Assembly (NCBI GenBank): GCA_028023455.1
Contig: JAQFVV010000021.1
Coordinates: 7,468,853 to 7,532,852, forward strand
DNA length: 64,000 nt
Direction of reading: 5' to 3'
Source: Epiperipatus broadwayi
Lineage: Eukaryota > Onychophora > Udeonychophora > Euonychophora > Peripatidae
Shown piece by piece: positions 45,566-57,910 of this stretch. The translations under genes were made by a program, and so were the position numbers. The notes below the pieces were generated by a model that did no database searches, was not told the DNA's origin, and saw only the letters and a program-made list of their open reading frames with translations. Each line of letters opens with the position of its first letter. Position 1 is the first letter of the stretch.

Positions 45566-45675
45566 TGCATCTACTTGAATTTCATTTGAAAAAGTCTATT
45601 TATAATTGGATGAAACCATGGTTGTGAGAGAATTTTAGTAAAATTTTGTTTTTTGGCTAGTATTGTAATGTTATA
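45160..45675 (+). pseudogene. PLE-B relic: end of GIY-YIG domain, (TA)n and tail
   Basis: IVYKISCNCHKSYIGQSKLILNE is readable at 45184-45255, then stops, and INLIKISFEVKSGW near the end, followed by a long (TA)n at 45508-45559 and the PLE-B tail (ATGAAACCATGGTTGTGAG at 45612). The tail keeps the palindromic ACCAUGGU box and a UUGAAAA core at 45588, but stem II has decayed. Cleavage triplet GUU retained. Confidence 0.7.
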
Positions 45676-46185
45676 ACATTTTGTATTATAGATATATATG
45701 AAGTATTTATTTAAATTAACTGTAAAGGGATATTTACATTTGGTATTTTTTTTGCACATTTTTAACAATATTGGTCAAATGATTTTCCTAGAAACTATTT
45801 TTCTATAGTATTAAAAAACCTCATTATAATAAATTATCACTAATAGATTAAAACGTCTAATAAAAATTGTAATTAATATTTATTAAATAAGTTTATATTC
45901 CATTTAAGATATAAGTCATCAGAATTAAAATTTTCACAAATTATATACACATCACACAGGATGCATATGCAATATTTCCCTTCTTCTACATTAATGAATT
46001 CACTATGCATGATTTTAATAATCCATAGTTTTAAAACGTATTAAATAAAAATAAATAATTAATTAAAATTCATAAATTCAAATTCATAAATTGTAAGTAC
46101 GCATTTATCTATATGGAAGTGATTAATCTTGAATGTAGATTATACAAATAATTTGTAATACTTTGTTTGATTTATTCTATTTTAT
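45676..46185. other. No recognisable gene
   Basis: AT-rich, nothing supported. Confidence 0.4.
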
Positions 46186-46189
46186 TAAT

Positions 46190-46800
46190 AACTGGAATTT
46201 TTATTAGCAGCAGAAAGGAGTTGGTTCTTAAATGAAAGAAGATCCTTTGATTACTCTTTGAAATAATGAAGTAATTGAGGGCATCAAATTCTTAATCACT
46301 CCATAAATACTTGTCACTGCAGCAGTTATTATTATATAGTTATTCATATACTAAACAAACGTGAATGGGCTTCTACAACCATATAGAAACTAGCATTGTG
46401 GGTATAGGCTTAAGAACATAATTTTATTTTTCAGTTGCTTGCAATTTCTTAATTGAAATATCAGTTGAGATTTATTGAAGGCAGATTATATGTACATGTG
46501 AATAAACTTTTTGATAGATATTTACAGTTATGATTGAGGAATAAGAAATAATGGCCTTTATTCTCAGCTAGTTGTAAAGTTAACAGCAAGAGCGATTAGT
46601 TGCTGAAAGTGGAGGATGCTAAAAATCTCTTCATTCTAACCCAAACTGCTAACTACTTATGACTTATGAAGTGAAAAAAAAATGCACAAAGTGGAAGGAT
46701 TTTCTGACATTATATATGACATGACTGGACTTTATGTATGTAAAAGAAATCATGAAGAAACATTTGACTTTTTTATTGAGCCTCTCCTTGTTATATTATG
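46190..46800. repeat. Old interspersed repeat, related to 16.1-16.8 kb
   Basis: Collinear, diverged matches to 16225-16760; see that entry. No identifiable product. Confidence 0.3.
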
Positions 46801-46996
46801 ATCATCCATTTGTATAAGAAATTAGACTATCTTCTCACTATGCATGCTTTTTGCAAATACCCTACACTTTTTTTTTGGTGAACTAGTGATATCAAACAAT
46901 TGAATCTTCACAATCATGTTTATATTTAATAAAATTCACTATGTCCATACTAGTAACTGGTTTCTAATCACTTTTAAGACATTATGTAAAAACAAT

Positions 46997-47099
<103 letters not shown>

Positions 47100-47148
47100 C
47101 AAATCAATATATATATCAAAATACAGTACAATTTATATAAATTAAATT

Positions 47149-47200
47149 TTTTAGAAGTACTTTCGACTATACACTTTGTAGTCTTTATCAACTATATAAC
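47149..47200 (-). ncRNA. Variant hammerhead (UUGAUAA core), PLE-A3 minus arm
   Basis: On the minus strand UUGAUAA (47191-47185), one A, stem II GACUA/UAGUC with eight-base loop, GAAA, palindromic stem III AGUACU, cleavage after CUU. Stem I UAG with CUA. All positions of the variant consensus are present. Confidence 0.5.
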
Positions 47201-47271
47201 ATTGAATAATCAAAATGAGACAACCTTTAACAATACCCATAGTTCAATTCAGATTTCCCACAATTCTGTTA

Positions 47272-47783
47272 TCTTAATATTTGATGACTGGTGATTCATT
47301 AACATTTAACGATTTCTTGAAATCAACATAGCCTCTTTTATTTTACGTTTATTATGACAACATTCAATTTGAATAATTTTCATATTTTTATAATCAAATT
47401 TAAATCCATATTGACAAGATTTATTATGATCAAATATAACAGATGATGAAGGTTTATTTACATCTGTTCCAGATTGATTTTTTTTAAAATTCTATTATAT
47501 AAAAGCATACGCTCTTTTATTCTCTTCTCAAATGTATACTTAGATTCACCAGTGTATTATACACCACATCCACATATCAATCTATATATAATAGAATTTT
47601 GATTAAACTTTGAATTTTGAATTTTAGAATTATTAAGTAATGTATTAATGTTATTTGTAGAGAAAAAAGAAATATGACACAAACCATTATAAATTTTCCT
47701 AATAAACTTGACCTGCTCATCTGATATATATGGAATTGAAATCCATTTTATTTTGATATTTTTATTTTTAATTTTATTATAAA
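47272..47783 (-). pseudogene. PLE-A3 GIY-YIG fragment, minus arm
   Basis: Mirror of 47859-48356 with frame breaks (for example in the run of Ts at 47478-47488 and a stop where the plus arm reads QYIGES). Ends in the family-typical C-terminus before the stop. Confidence 0.7.
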
Positions 47784-47858
47784 AACGCTATTTCTAATAT
47801 TATTAAAGGATTTAAAAGAAATCAACACTATAATAAAATTAAAAATAAAAATATCAAA

Positions 47859-48356
47859 ATGAAATGGATTTCAATGCCATTTATATCAGATGAGCAGGTC
47901 AAGTTTATTAGGAAAATTTATAATGGTTTGTGTCATATTGCTTTTTTCTCTACAAATAACATTAATAGATTACTTAATAATTCTAAAATTCAAAATTCAA
48001 AGTTTAATCAAAATTCTATTATATATAGATTGATATGTGGATGTGGTGTACAATACATTGGTGAATCTAAGTGTACATTCGAGAAGAGAATAAAAGAGCA
48101 TATGCTTTTATATAATAGAATTCAAAAAAAGAATCAATCTGAAACAAATAAACCTTCATCATCTGTTATATTTGATCATAATAAATCTTGTCAATATGGA
48201 TTTAAATTTGATTATAAAAATATGAAAATTATTCAAATTGAATGTTGTCATAATAAATGTAAAATAAAAGAGGCTATGTTGATTTCAAGAAATCATCAAA
48301 TGTTAATGAATCGCCAGTCATCAAATGTTAAGATAACAGAATTGTGGGAAATCTGA
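47859..48356 (+). CDS. PLE-A3 GIY-YIG endonuclease fragment (165 codons, open)
   Basis: MKWISMPFISDEQVKF is the linker after the RT; then SIIYRLICGCG (53-63), YIG (66-68), FEKRIKEH with likely catalytic Arg77, a SSVIFDHNKSC segment and KIKEAMLIS with the likely catalytic Glu, ending in NVKITELWEI. The RT is lost by 5' truncation, so this is a relic even though open. It shows that the ATG is an internal Met of the element. No promoter seen. Confidence 0.75.
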   Translation: MKWISMPFISDEQVKFIRKIYNGLCHIAFFSTNNINRLLNNSKIQNSKFNQNSIIYRLICGCGVQYIGESKCTFEKRIKEHMLLYNRIQKKNQSETNKPSSSVIFDHNKSCQYGFKFDYKNMKIIQIECCHNKCKIKEAMLISRNHQMLMNRQSSNVKITELWEI

Positions 48357-48404
48357 ATTGAACTATGGGTATTGTTAAATGTTGTCTCGTTTTGATTATT
48401 CAAT

Positions 48405-48460
48405 GTTATATAATTGATAAAGACTACAAAGTGTATAGTTGAAAGTACTTCTAAAAGAAT
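48405..48460 (+). ncRNA. Variant hammerhead (UUGAUAA core), PLE-A3 plus arm
   Basis: UUGAUAA 48414-48420, A, GACUA/UAGUU stem II (48422-48426 with 48436-48440), GAAA 48441-48444, AGUACU stem III, cleavage after CUU at 48450. Stem I is weakened (UAA with CUA). Confidence 0.45.
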
Positions 48461-48558
48461 ATAATTTATATAAATTATACTGTATTTTGATATATATATA
48501 TATTGATTTGTATATTACATATATTGTGAAATGAATACAAATATCAAACTTTATTTAT

Positions 48559-48561
<3 letters not shown>

Positions 48562-48611
<50 letters not shown>
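48562..48611. repeat. (TA)n array
   Basis: Pure TA run separating PLE-A3 and the PLE-A2 tail. Confidence 0.95.
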
Positions 48612-48614
<3 letters not shown>

Positions 48615-48629
48615 AATATTATAATTCAA

Positions 48630-48915
48630 TGTCTGTATTGCAAATTGGAAAAAAAATAACAACCAAAGTAAAATAAAGGCAGCTATGCTAATATACACAT
48701 ACAAACAAGACTTAATTAACAGACAGGCAGTAAACATTAAGATCACAGAGAAGATTAGACTTTCACAGTGTTAGTTGACAAAGACTATGAGAATAGTCAA
48801 AAGTGCGCTTAAGTGGATAAAATTTTTCAAGTTATACTTTACATATATCTAATTACTGAATTTATAAATATTCAATTATAAGATTACACACACACACACA
48901 TATATATATATATAT
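48630..48915 (+). mobile_element. PLE-A2, 5'-truncated tail copy with variant hammerhead
   Basis: Matches 425-670: AAAATAACAAC, GCTATGCTAATATAC, GACTTAATTAACAG, GGCAGTAAAC, then the UTR. The variant hammerhead is at 48766-48815: UUGACAA (48775-48781), A, GACUA/UAGUC (five perfect pairs), AAAA, AGUGCGCUU. The G of GAAA is replaced by A. Ends in (CA)n(TA)n at 48883-48915. Confidence 0.7.
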
Positions 48916-49004
48916 GATATACTTTGTAGTTCATCCATGTACACTTTTGATTATAAATAGATTGATTTAACATATAAAAACATCACCAGAGTGATTAACA
49001 GAAT

Positions 49005-49330
49005 ATTATAAAAATGTCTGTAAATGCACTGTAAAAACTGGTTTAAAACAAAAAACAGATATATAAAATTGAAAAAAAAAAAAGTCAGGACATTTTTAGA
49101 ATAATATGTTTTTTAAAAAAAATTCTGTCAAATAGGAAAAAATTTGCACGTATCATTATGTTTGTTGATACTATTTGGTCTTTTTAGTATCTCAATGGCT
49201 TCTCTGATCTTATATTGATAGAGTATGTTACAATTGGATAAAATCCTGATATTAAAAAAATCTATATTATTTTTTTTTTCTTTTATTACTTCCTTATATT
49301 TAATAGTATGCAAATTATTTAATTATATAT
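49005..49330 (-). pseudogene. PLE-D relic, minus strand
   Basis: On the minus strand: NCNILYQYKIREAIEILKRP, NSINKHNDTCKF, then UTR matching 50705-50830. KIREAIEI is the final GIY-YIG helix with the catalytic Glu. No other domain part is readable. Confidence 0.6.
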
Positions 49331-49694
49331 TTTTTTTTATCTTTAATATATTAATTATATTAATATAATAATAATGGAAAACTATTCAGAAAAGTTTAAA
49401 ATTTTTAATAAAATACCCAAGCATTGCTTTCTTCAAGGTCCATCATAATCATAGAACTATAATATATATATATAAATATATTCAGTCATTAAAATTAAAT
49501 ATGGCGTTTATATGCTAATGCAATGCACGAGTCTTTCTTGTTTATTGTAATGATATTATTTGCTATAAATTATGCTTCTTTACATTTTCTTTTTCAATTA
49601 TTACATTTAGAACAAAACTATAATTTTTGCTGATGTTGGATGCTGAATCTTCAAATACTCCATGTATTTGGATAGCAAAACTGTACTATATATA

Positions 49695-50194
49695 NNNNNN
49701 NNNNNNNNNNNNNNNNNNNNNNNNNNNNNNNNNNNNNNNNNNNNNNNNNNNNNNNNNNNNNNNNNNNNNNNNNNNNNNNNNNNNNNNNNNNNNNNNNNNN
49801 NNNNNNNNNNNNNNNNNNNNNNNNNNNNNNNNNNNNNNNNNNNNNNNNNNNNNNNNNNNNNNNNNNNNNNNNNNNNNNNNNNNNNNNNNNNNNNNNNNNN
49901 NNNNNNNNNNNNNNNNNNNNNNNNNNNNNNNNNNNNNNNNNNNNNNNNNNNNNNNNNNNNNNNNNNNNNNNNNNNNNNNNNNNNNNNNNNNNNNNNNNNN
50001 NNNNNNNNNNNNNNNNNNNNNNNNNNNNNNNNNNNNNNNNNNNNNNNNNNNNNNNNNNNNNNNNNNNNNNNNNNNNNNNNNNNNNNNNNNNNNNNNNNNN
50101 NNNNNNNNNNNNNNNNNNNNNNNNNNNNNNNNNNNNNNNNNNNNNNNNNNNNNNNNNNNNNNNNNNNNNNNNNNNNNNNNNNNNNNNNNNNNNN
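49695..50194. other. Assembly gap (500 N)
   Basis: Exactly 500 undetermined bases, flanked by TATATATA on the left and a (TA)n array on the right. The fixed length suggests a placeholder, and a (TA)n array is likely to be the unresolved content. Frames running through it are artefacts. Confidence 0.98.

Positions 50195-50266
<72 letters not shown>
50195..50266. repeat. (TA)n array at the gap edge
   Basis: TA run with one CA interruption directly after the gap. Confidence 0.95.
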
Positions 50267-50271
<5 letters not shown>

Positions 50272-50609
50272 TGGAAAGTGAGGTTGGCTTTTCTTAATTA
50301 ATATTTCTTACAAACTAATCAAGCCAAAACTGTATCTATAAATAATATATCAATAATAATAAATCTCTCACTTCTGGATAGGTAAACTTATAAAAGATAC
50401 ACATGTGCATAGTTCCAAGAAATATACATCGAAATCAAAGGGATAATTTATTAATCCCAAAATATATTTATTAATTATATTAATTTTTTTTTTGTTATAT
50501 CTTTACTATTTTTTACACATTTTATCATGCTAATGCAGTTAAACAACACACACATCATCATCAGTTCTCTCACTCACTGCTATAAATTCAGGTCACAATA
50601 TTGTTTTCT

Positions 50610-50880
50610 CTCATATTAGAATCCTATCCAGATGAGATCCTCTACAAATATAAGAGCTCGGATGCCATTGAGATACTAAAAAGTAAAAATTGTATCAATA
50701 AACATGATAACACATGCAAATTTCTTCCAATTTAGCATATTTTTTTTAAAAAAACATATTATTCCCAAAAAAATTTTGACTTCTATTTTTAAATTTTCTA
50801 TACCTGTTTTTTCTATTGCTATAACTTTAACATTGTTATAAACAGTGTTCACAGTGCCTCTACAACAAACTTTAAAATAT
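50610..50880 (+). pseudogene. PLE-D relic, plus strand
   Basis: DEILYKYKSSDAIEILKSKN and CINKHDNTCKFLPI followed by a stop and a UTR alike to the minus relic at 49.0-49.3 kb. Together they form an outward-facing pair around the gap. Confidence 0.6.
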
Positions 50881-51008
50881 TTTATTTATCACCCAATTGA
50901 TGGCTTGTGTAACCAAGCTAAACCGTTGATATCTTATTTATAAAAATCATACACAGATGAATCCACAAAGTACTGCATTTATATCTGTAACCCATAAAAA
51001 TCTTTGTA

Positions 51009-51011
<3 letters not shown>

Positions 51012-51089
<78 letters not shown>
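51012..51089. repeat. (TA)n array bounding LNR copy 2
   Basis: Pure TA run; LNR homology begins at TATAACCTACACTCCC. Confidence 0.95.
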
Positions 51090-51094
<5 letters not shown>

Positions 51095-52739
51095 CCTACA
51101 CTCCCAACACTGCTCATATACATTATATGAGTAAATGCCCAGGGCGCCAGTTCTATTAATGAATAGAACAATATAACAACATATTTGATATAAAATTATT
51201 ACTGAGACTCTTTACCTAAGTCTACATTCAGCTCAGCTCAGTGGGAGGTTATAGGAAGTTCATAAGATATATAATTATAAGTAAATGAAAGAAGAAATAC
51301 TATAAAACATTAAATATAATGTAAATCCTTTTTGTTAGCTAACTGCATGATAAAGAATCACAATGTTTATTAGTACAGTCTATTAAAATATCCTTTCAAC
51401 TTAATTTCTTCCTTCATCCAAGTATAACATATATCAGCTTGATATAATTATATCACTAAACAATTCTATGACTTGGCATATCATCATCTAAACAGCTACC
51501 TTAATGCCGATCAAGGAATATACAATAAGATCTCAGGGAATTTAAAAACACAGTTGAATTACATAAAATACATTGGCCCATAATTTATAATTCTAATTTA
51601 TAATAAAATGTAATGAGATAAATTGACTAAATGCTTTACTGTGTTTAACAATTAGATAATGACAGAAATAGGGTATTTTAATCTCACATCATCATCTAAC
51701 AAATATACTAATTGGGCAACCTTTCTAATATGTTTATCAAGTAGCAAATGTTCCTTATAATGTTTGGATTAAGAAAACAAGATTGTCAGACACCAGAAAA
51801 TTTGATATTATAACTATAAAATAATATATCTACTTTATAATAGATGTATGAAATGTGGAGATGTGGAAATTGAAACACAAATGTATACAAAAATAACTTA
51901 AGACACAGTTTTACTGAAAATTTAATTTAATCAAATCACATTAGTTTGGGATTATTCCCATTATATTACATTATTTAATATACTTATTTACAATAAGACT
52001 GCTTGTCTTAATAATTTTAAATTCTCAAACAAACCTTGAACATCAGTTTGGGATTATCCCTATTATATTACATTATTTATACCTTTTGAAATCAAAATTA
52101 ACAACAAAACTTGAATATTCTAACTTTGAATACCTGCTTTGCTTAAGCTTTTCATTTAAACATATCATTAACTAAATAATAATATATTATATTATTGGCA
52201 CAATAAATATTTATGAGAGGATATTCTATTGATTAATAAAATAAATCAAACTAACATATTTGGCCATCAACAAAGCAACTTTCTCTAACTAATTAAATAA
52301 TCATTTTTAATTACATATACCTTTCACGCATAACAATAAAATCATATTCATTCTGATGGTTTGATGATTTATAACTCTGTATTAAATGAATATAATATGT
52401 TTCAAAACATATATTTTCCGTTTTTTTTAATTTCAATAACTCTATACTTTTATATCCGCAATATTGTTTATATTATGCACGCGTGTGTGTATGTCCAAGC
52501 AACAATAATAGAAAACAATCTTTTCTACACACTATCCATTCATTAAGAAAATATTAAACAATTACTTCATTTTGGACAATGTCATAGACCAATCAACAAA
52601 ATAAGACACTAATATTATATCAATAATTTAATTTAACTATTTATCTGGCCACATACTAAATAACACAGAGCTATATTTTCACAATTATACAAACAAAACG
52701 TTCCAAGGGAAATCCACATGAGGAGCAAATAAACTCTTT

Positions 52740-52910
52740 ACTTAACACTTCAACATAACTCATCTAATTCTGAAATATACTACTGGTGTGGCATTTTTCC
52801 TCATCACCAGGACCTTAAGAAAACATAACTCATCTAATTCTGAAATATACTATTGGTGTGGCATTTTTCCTCATCACCAGGACCTTAAGAAAACATCACT
52901 TAACTTCAAA
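52740..52910 (-). repeat. Two tandem copies (period about 73 bp) inside LNR copy 2
   Basis: CATAACTCATCTAATTCTG and TTTTTCCTCATCACCAGGAC occur twice in direct order, almost identical, which implies a recent duplication in this copy. Confidence 0.8.
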
Positions 52911-55541
52911 ACTATCACTTCATAATACACATATAATATAAACTAGGCTCTACTCATGGAAAAATTATTAAAATATACTATATAGGCAAAATCTCTTATC
53001 CCTACAAACATAGAACGCATTCAGAGTAATTTCCATTCCCAAAGCTCTTCTACATATCTAACATTATATATACATGCTGGCAGATAAATACATACAGATA
53101 ACCTACTAATCCCTTCAATTCTCTAGAATATGACAACATCTGAAATTTATACATAAAATATCTATAAATTGATATCTCTATTAAGCAAATGTAATAATTG
53201 TGCAAAATACACACACACGCATGAATAAGAATATATATATATATATAAAAATCAACTCCAAGTTATATATTATGCAAGCAACACGGTAATTAAATAATAC
53301 ATTAAGGTATAACTTTTAATTTAGAATAAACTTTAAACTATTTTTAAAATTTGATAGTTATAATTATTACGAACGAGCTTTCTTTACCGTTTCTAGCAGA
53401 CTATTTCTATTATAGGTTCATTGATTTAGAGGCCAGAATTCTCACTTTGAGATAAGAAAATATACAAAAATAAATATAAACCTCTCTCTAACAATATAAT
53501 AAAACAAAAATATATATATATTTCTTTCCTTTACCTTCGTAAAAAAAACATAAAACATATTTGTATAAAATCAATTTTTTACCAGCGTATCCACCATTCG
53601 TGAATACGCTTTCCGAGACGATCTAGGAGTTCATACAGCCCAAAATTATAAACAAAACATAATAATAAATATGTCTATCTATCTATCATATACATTGATA
53701 ATGACAAGTAAAAAAACAAAATAAAGAAACAAAAGTCATTTGTTCTTTGACTTAAAATAAAAAAAAAGTTCACTCGCAAAGTTCTCCTCCAGGTTTATTG
53801 AATGATATGGAGATAGATTCCAAACTGAGTTCGAACATAAAATGAATTTCTATAGGATAACCAAAAAAAATAATAATAATCATAACGTAACTATGATCTA
53901 GCATCTCCAATGTTCTAGCATAGCTACTTGAGCTTACTACATCACACATAAGTAATCAATTTTTATTATGATGGAAATATGAAAGACATTTTTAGCTACA
54001 GTTGTACAAGAATTATTTAATTCACTCCGTAGTAGTTTTTAAATTAAGTAAGCAATAGTTCTTAATAAATTTCGTAAATAGCATTTGTTTTTTCTGACAT
54101 TTTATAAGCTAATATACATATAGTTTATTATTAAATATTGCAAATTAATACATTATAATCCATTGGTAATTCCACAACTAGTAATAATTTATTTTCTAAA
54201 TGCATCCATATCGAAGAGAACAGAAATACACCGCATTCCCGTCCTTCCATCTGATTTAAATACATATTTAATGAGTAGTATCCTTTGGTTATTTTAGAGT
54301 AATTCATATTTTATTTCTTTCATAAAACATTTATTATTTTTAGGAATACTAAATAAATAAATACTGTCATTTCTCCATAATAAATTTAAGTATGGCATGA
54401 TACATTAAAATACACATATCCTTTAAATTTTATATTTAACTTTTATAAAAGCAAGACATAAAACATAGTGAAAAATTAAAATAAATGCTGTAAAACTGTT
54501 CTGCACACATTTCCAAACGATATAATATGACACACGTAGATTATTTAGATAATTATAAAGTTCATGCATTTTATTTTCCTTCTTAATGATAAGTAAACAA
54601 AATAAGGCAAACTTAGTATTATCGATATACATTTTAAAATATTAATAAGTATGAGGTGGTTAATTCAAGCGTTTAAATTAGGTAAGGGAATAAAAAACTG
54701 ATATATTTTCTTAGATTTTAGCCTTGCATTCCAATTGAAGACCTTTCCATAATGAATTTCTTATGGCTTTTCCAGAAGTTTACTCCAAAGCTTTTTTAAA
54801 ATTAATTTGACTTCAGGAAAAAATATATATTTATTATAGCCCGGGAGAGTAATATACTGATTGCAATTATCAACAATAATGAGCAATTTTTAATCTAAAC
54901 TATCTGTTAAATAGATATCTCTCCCCCCCCATCAAAAAGGTCATTTCCCTTCAAAAAGGTTAACTCCCACCTTTTTGCACTTAAGCTCATTACATATGCA
55001 AGAAATCTTTTCTTTAAAAAAAAAATCATTCTGATTTTTACAATTAAATCAAGACAAAAAAAATAATAATAAAAAATAACTTTTACAAACTTGAAAGAAA
55101 TGAATATTAATTAACTGTTAAACAAAAATGATTAATAATTTATTTAATTTGTAAAATAATCCACTGATCCAAATATCTATTAATCATTGGAAAAATATAT
55201 ATATATTTTGTTAAATTATTAAAGATAATTACTGTAATTTAAATGTCTTCATGTTAAATGTACTATTGCTTAGTGTTATTAAAAGATGAAAATGAAATGA
55301 AACATAATACAGACATACATGCATGCACATGTACTGCAACCTAAATATTAAACTATCTTGACTAAATATAATTGAAATGGCTATTAATGTTGACAAAAGA
55401 ATAGGTATCAATGAATAATGGATTAGGAAACCATTCAAACCAATACTACACTAAAATAAAATAACTTTGCATCCTCCTAACAAAATATACCAATTCCTAT
55501 AATAAATAACCCCTCTTTCTTGCATTAAATACTTCATTAAC

Positions 55542-55797
<256 letters not shown>

Positions 55798-56561
55798 GCT
55801 TATAAAGTGGTTAATCAAATGCATAAGCAATCAACATCGAAAGCTTTAAACAATTTCCAGCAAAATTTTTAAAATTCTAAGGCTATTTCATTTTTTTTAA
55901 TACAATACAACTATTCACTACAGATACAAAGTATCTCAATTCCTTGTGCCCATTCAGAGGGTCACAATATATATATATATATATAAAAATCTTAAAAGTA
56001 TATATATATATATATATATATATTATACTTTTAAGATTTTTATTAGTATTTGTATCAACTCCACATTATATCTGCTATGGATATATGAATTTTGTGAACA
56101 ATCTTTGCTCTTCAACTGAGCTAAAGGTTCCAAAATCTGAATCTCTATGGTCATGGGTTACAACAAGATATTTGTCCATTACATCATTATCATATAAGTT
56201 AAAGATAAGTTTCTATCTATTTTCATTTTATAGAATGTAAACAATCATAATACCAAAGAAGTATATATAGTAGGCTTTTTGTTTTTTATTGGTGCATCTT
56301 TCTTCATGTCTACCATATCATAACTATTCACATATCATCTATGTTTGTAAAGAATAAACATAAACTTCCATTAATTTTTAATTGAATTTTATCAAAACTT
56401 AGTAATATTTTTTTTTTAAAAAATAGAGTCATATGTCACATGACCCAACTTTTTTTTAACTTATTAATATAAACAAAGAGTTTTTTCTAATTGCACAACA
56501 ACCTTTGCGATAAATGCTTAGCAAGAGAAAGCATTTTAAATATCTCTATATCAGAAACCAC

Positions 56562-56614
56562 TCCCAAACCCCCAGACCAATGGTTTTTTACTTTGGCATT
56601 CCTCAGTGAGGCAC
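56562..56614 (-). ncRNA. Hammerhead, minus arm of R3
   Basis: On the minus strand CUGAGGA (56606-56600), AAAAA in the place of GAAA, ACC-AUU-GGU stem III, GUC cleavage site ending at 56575, stem I CCUCA with UGGGG. G12 is mutated. Confidence 0.6.
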
Positions 56615-56646
56615 TAGTTTTTTTTAGATCTAGTGTCTGAAACTAC

Positions 56647-56700
56647 CCTACTGCCTCACTGAGGAGTACCAAAACATGAAACCATTGGTCTAGGGTTTGG
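56647..56700 (+). ncRNA. Hammerhead, plus arm of R3
   Basis: CUGAGGA 56659-56665, GAAA 56678-56681, ACC-AUU-GGU, GUC ending at 56690. Stem I CCUCA/UAGGG has one mismatch and stem II is weak. Core residues are complete. Confidence 0.6.
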
Positions 56701-56800
56701 AAGTGGTTTCTGATAGAGATATTTTAAATGCTTTCTCTTGCTAAGCATTTATCACAAAGCTTGTTGAGAAATTAGTGAAGCTCTTTGTTTAGTGATATTT

Positions 56801-57035
56801 AATTTTAAATAATAAATGATTATAATTAATTAAATTGTTAAATTTATAATGAAAATTAATATTTTTGGTTTCATAGAAAGCCTACATAAAATTTTAAATA
56901 TTTACCTTTTTATCATATTAATTGGGAAAATAAATTACAATACTTTAAAACATATTTATTTTATCTGATAATAAATACAATTAAATCACAAATTGTATGT
57001 TCATTTAAAGTCTTTATAGAATGAGTACTTATAAT
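56801..57035. other. No recognisable gene
   Basis: AT-rich spacer. Confidence 0.4.
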
Positions 57036-57040
57036 TTATA

Positions 57041-57340
57041 TGCCTGCTTGGTGTGTTTTGGTGTGATGGTTAGAGCACTTGACTTGAGATTGAGTGATCC
57101 CCCAGTCAATCCTGGTGCTTGCAGTTCCTGGTGCTTGCAGTTCTGGTGTGTGAACTTCCCAGGCAATAAGACTGTTGACATTTTTTGCCCTGAATGGTTT
57201 GGCACAGTTTCTAGAGTACCTGAATTGGAATTGGGAGATCCCAAGATCAATTCCAACACTCACAAATCTTGTGTTTGAACTTCTTTTGAATCCCTCAGCA
57301 ATAAGATCATATGCTTTTATTTTGTTTTTATTCATGTGTA
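57041..57340 (+). mobile_element. Dimeric tRNA-derived SINE
   Basis: First tRNA-like half: TGATGGTTAGAGCACTTGAC with CCCAGTCAATCC. GGTGCTTGCAGTTC is locally duplicated at 57112-57140. Second half from 57187: GGTTTGGCACAGTTTCTAGAG, then GGGAGATCCCAAGATCAATT and CAGCAATAAGATCATATGC, matching the SINE at 38.5 kb. Ends in a T-rich run. Antisense and sense frames over it are shadows. Confidence 0.6.
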
Positions 57341-57584
57341 TGTTATAATATTTTTGTTATGTAATGTGTGTTTTGACATTTTAAAAAAAATAATGAAAAT
57401 AATTCTGGTTGGTGGTTTAACATGATCAAAAAGTTCAACTATAATGTTGACATTTAAACTTTATACTGCATATTTTTTAAATAATGTGCATTGAAATTCA
57501 ATTGACATTCAAGTACTAACTGAACCAAAACTGGAATCAATTTGAGAACCTTAAATCCACAATCTGATACTTGACTACTGCTTT

Positions 57585-57910
57585 AAACTACACAGGGGCT
57601 ATTTAATTATAAACTCTAACCAGGCAGTTTCATCTTTGTTGAGCATGGAAAAACAACAGGGCGTAGATTTGAACCCACATTTACTAATATTGTTTGGTCA
57701 GAAAGACATGATGCAAAACAAAAGATCCGAGAAGCATTACCCATAGCAAGCAATCCTAAGTCCATTAATTGAAGAAAAGCCTGCTTTTCCCTGTCCCGAA
57801 AATGGCAGATATAACTAATTTACATTATTTTGCATAAATTTTCCTTCTAGCAATGCAGTTTTTAACAAGATAGTAGCTATGAATATGAGAACAAAAAGTC
57901 TCTCAAAAGC
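57585..57910 (+). pseudogene. PLE-C relic: end of GIY-YIG domain
   Basis: FIFVEHGKTTGRRFEPTF, then VWSERHDAKQKIREALPI and ASNPKSIN, with a stop before RKACFSL. Box order EH, TTGR, KIREA, NPKSIN as in the PLE-C relic at 4.0 kb, including RKACFSL against RKDACFSI. The 3' UTR also corresponds. Confidence 0.65.

Larger units (their letters stand above)
56411..56790. mobile_element. R3 fold-back element with two opposed hammerheads, 10-bp target-site duplication
   Basis: Left arm (minus) 56411-56614 and right arm (plus) 56649-56790 mirror each other from the hammerheads outward through GCATTTAAAATGC-like, CTTTCTCTTGCTAAGCATTT and CTCTTTGTTT. AGTAATATTT (56401-56410) and AGTGATATTT (56791-56800) flank it with one mismatch. 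The left arm reaches further (GTCATATGTCACATGAC as in R2) and ends in an A/T run. A 34-bp spacer with its own hairpin (CACTAG..., AGATCTAGTG) separates the arms. Confidence 0.75.

Noticed and set aside
49607-50271. Frames of about 200 codons across the N run
   Set aside because: They are produced by undetermined bases and (TA)n.
57021-57335. Overlapping frames of 76-99 codons on both strands
   Set aside because: They lie on the dimeric SINE; no protein family.
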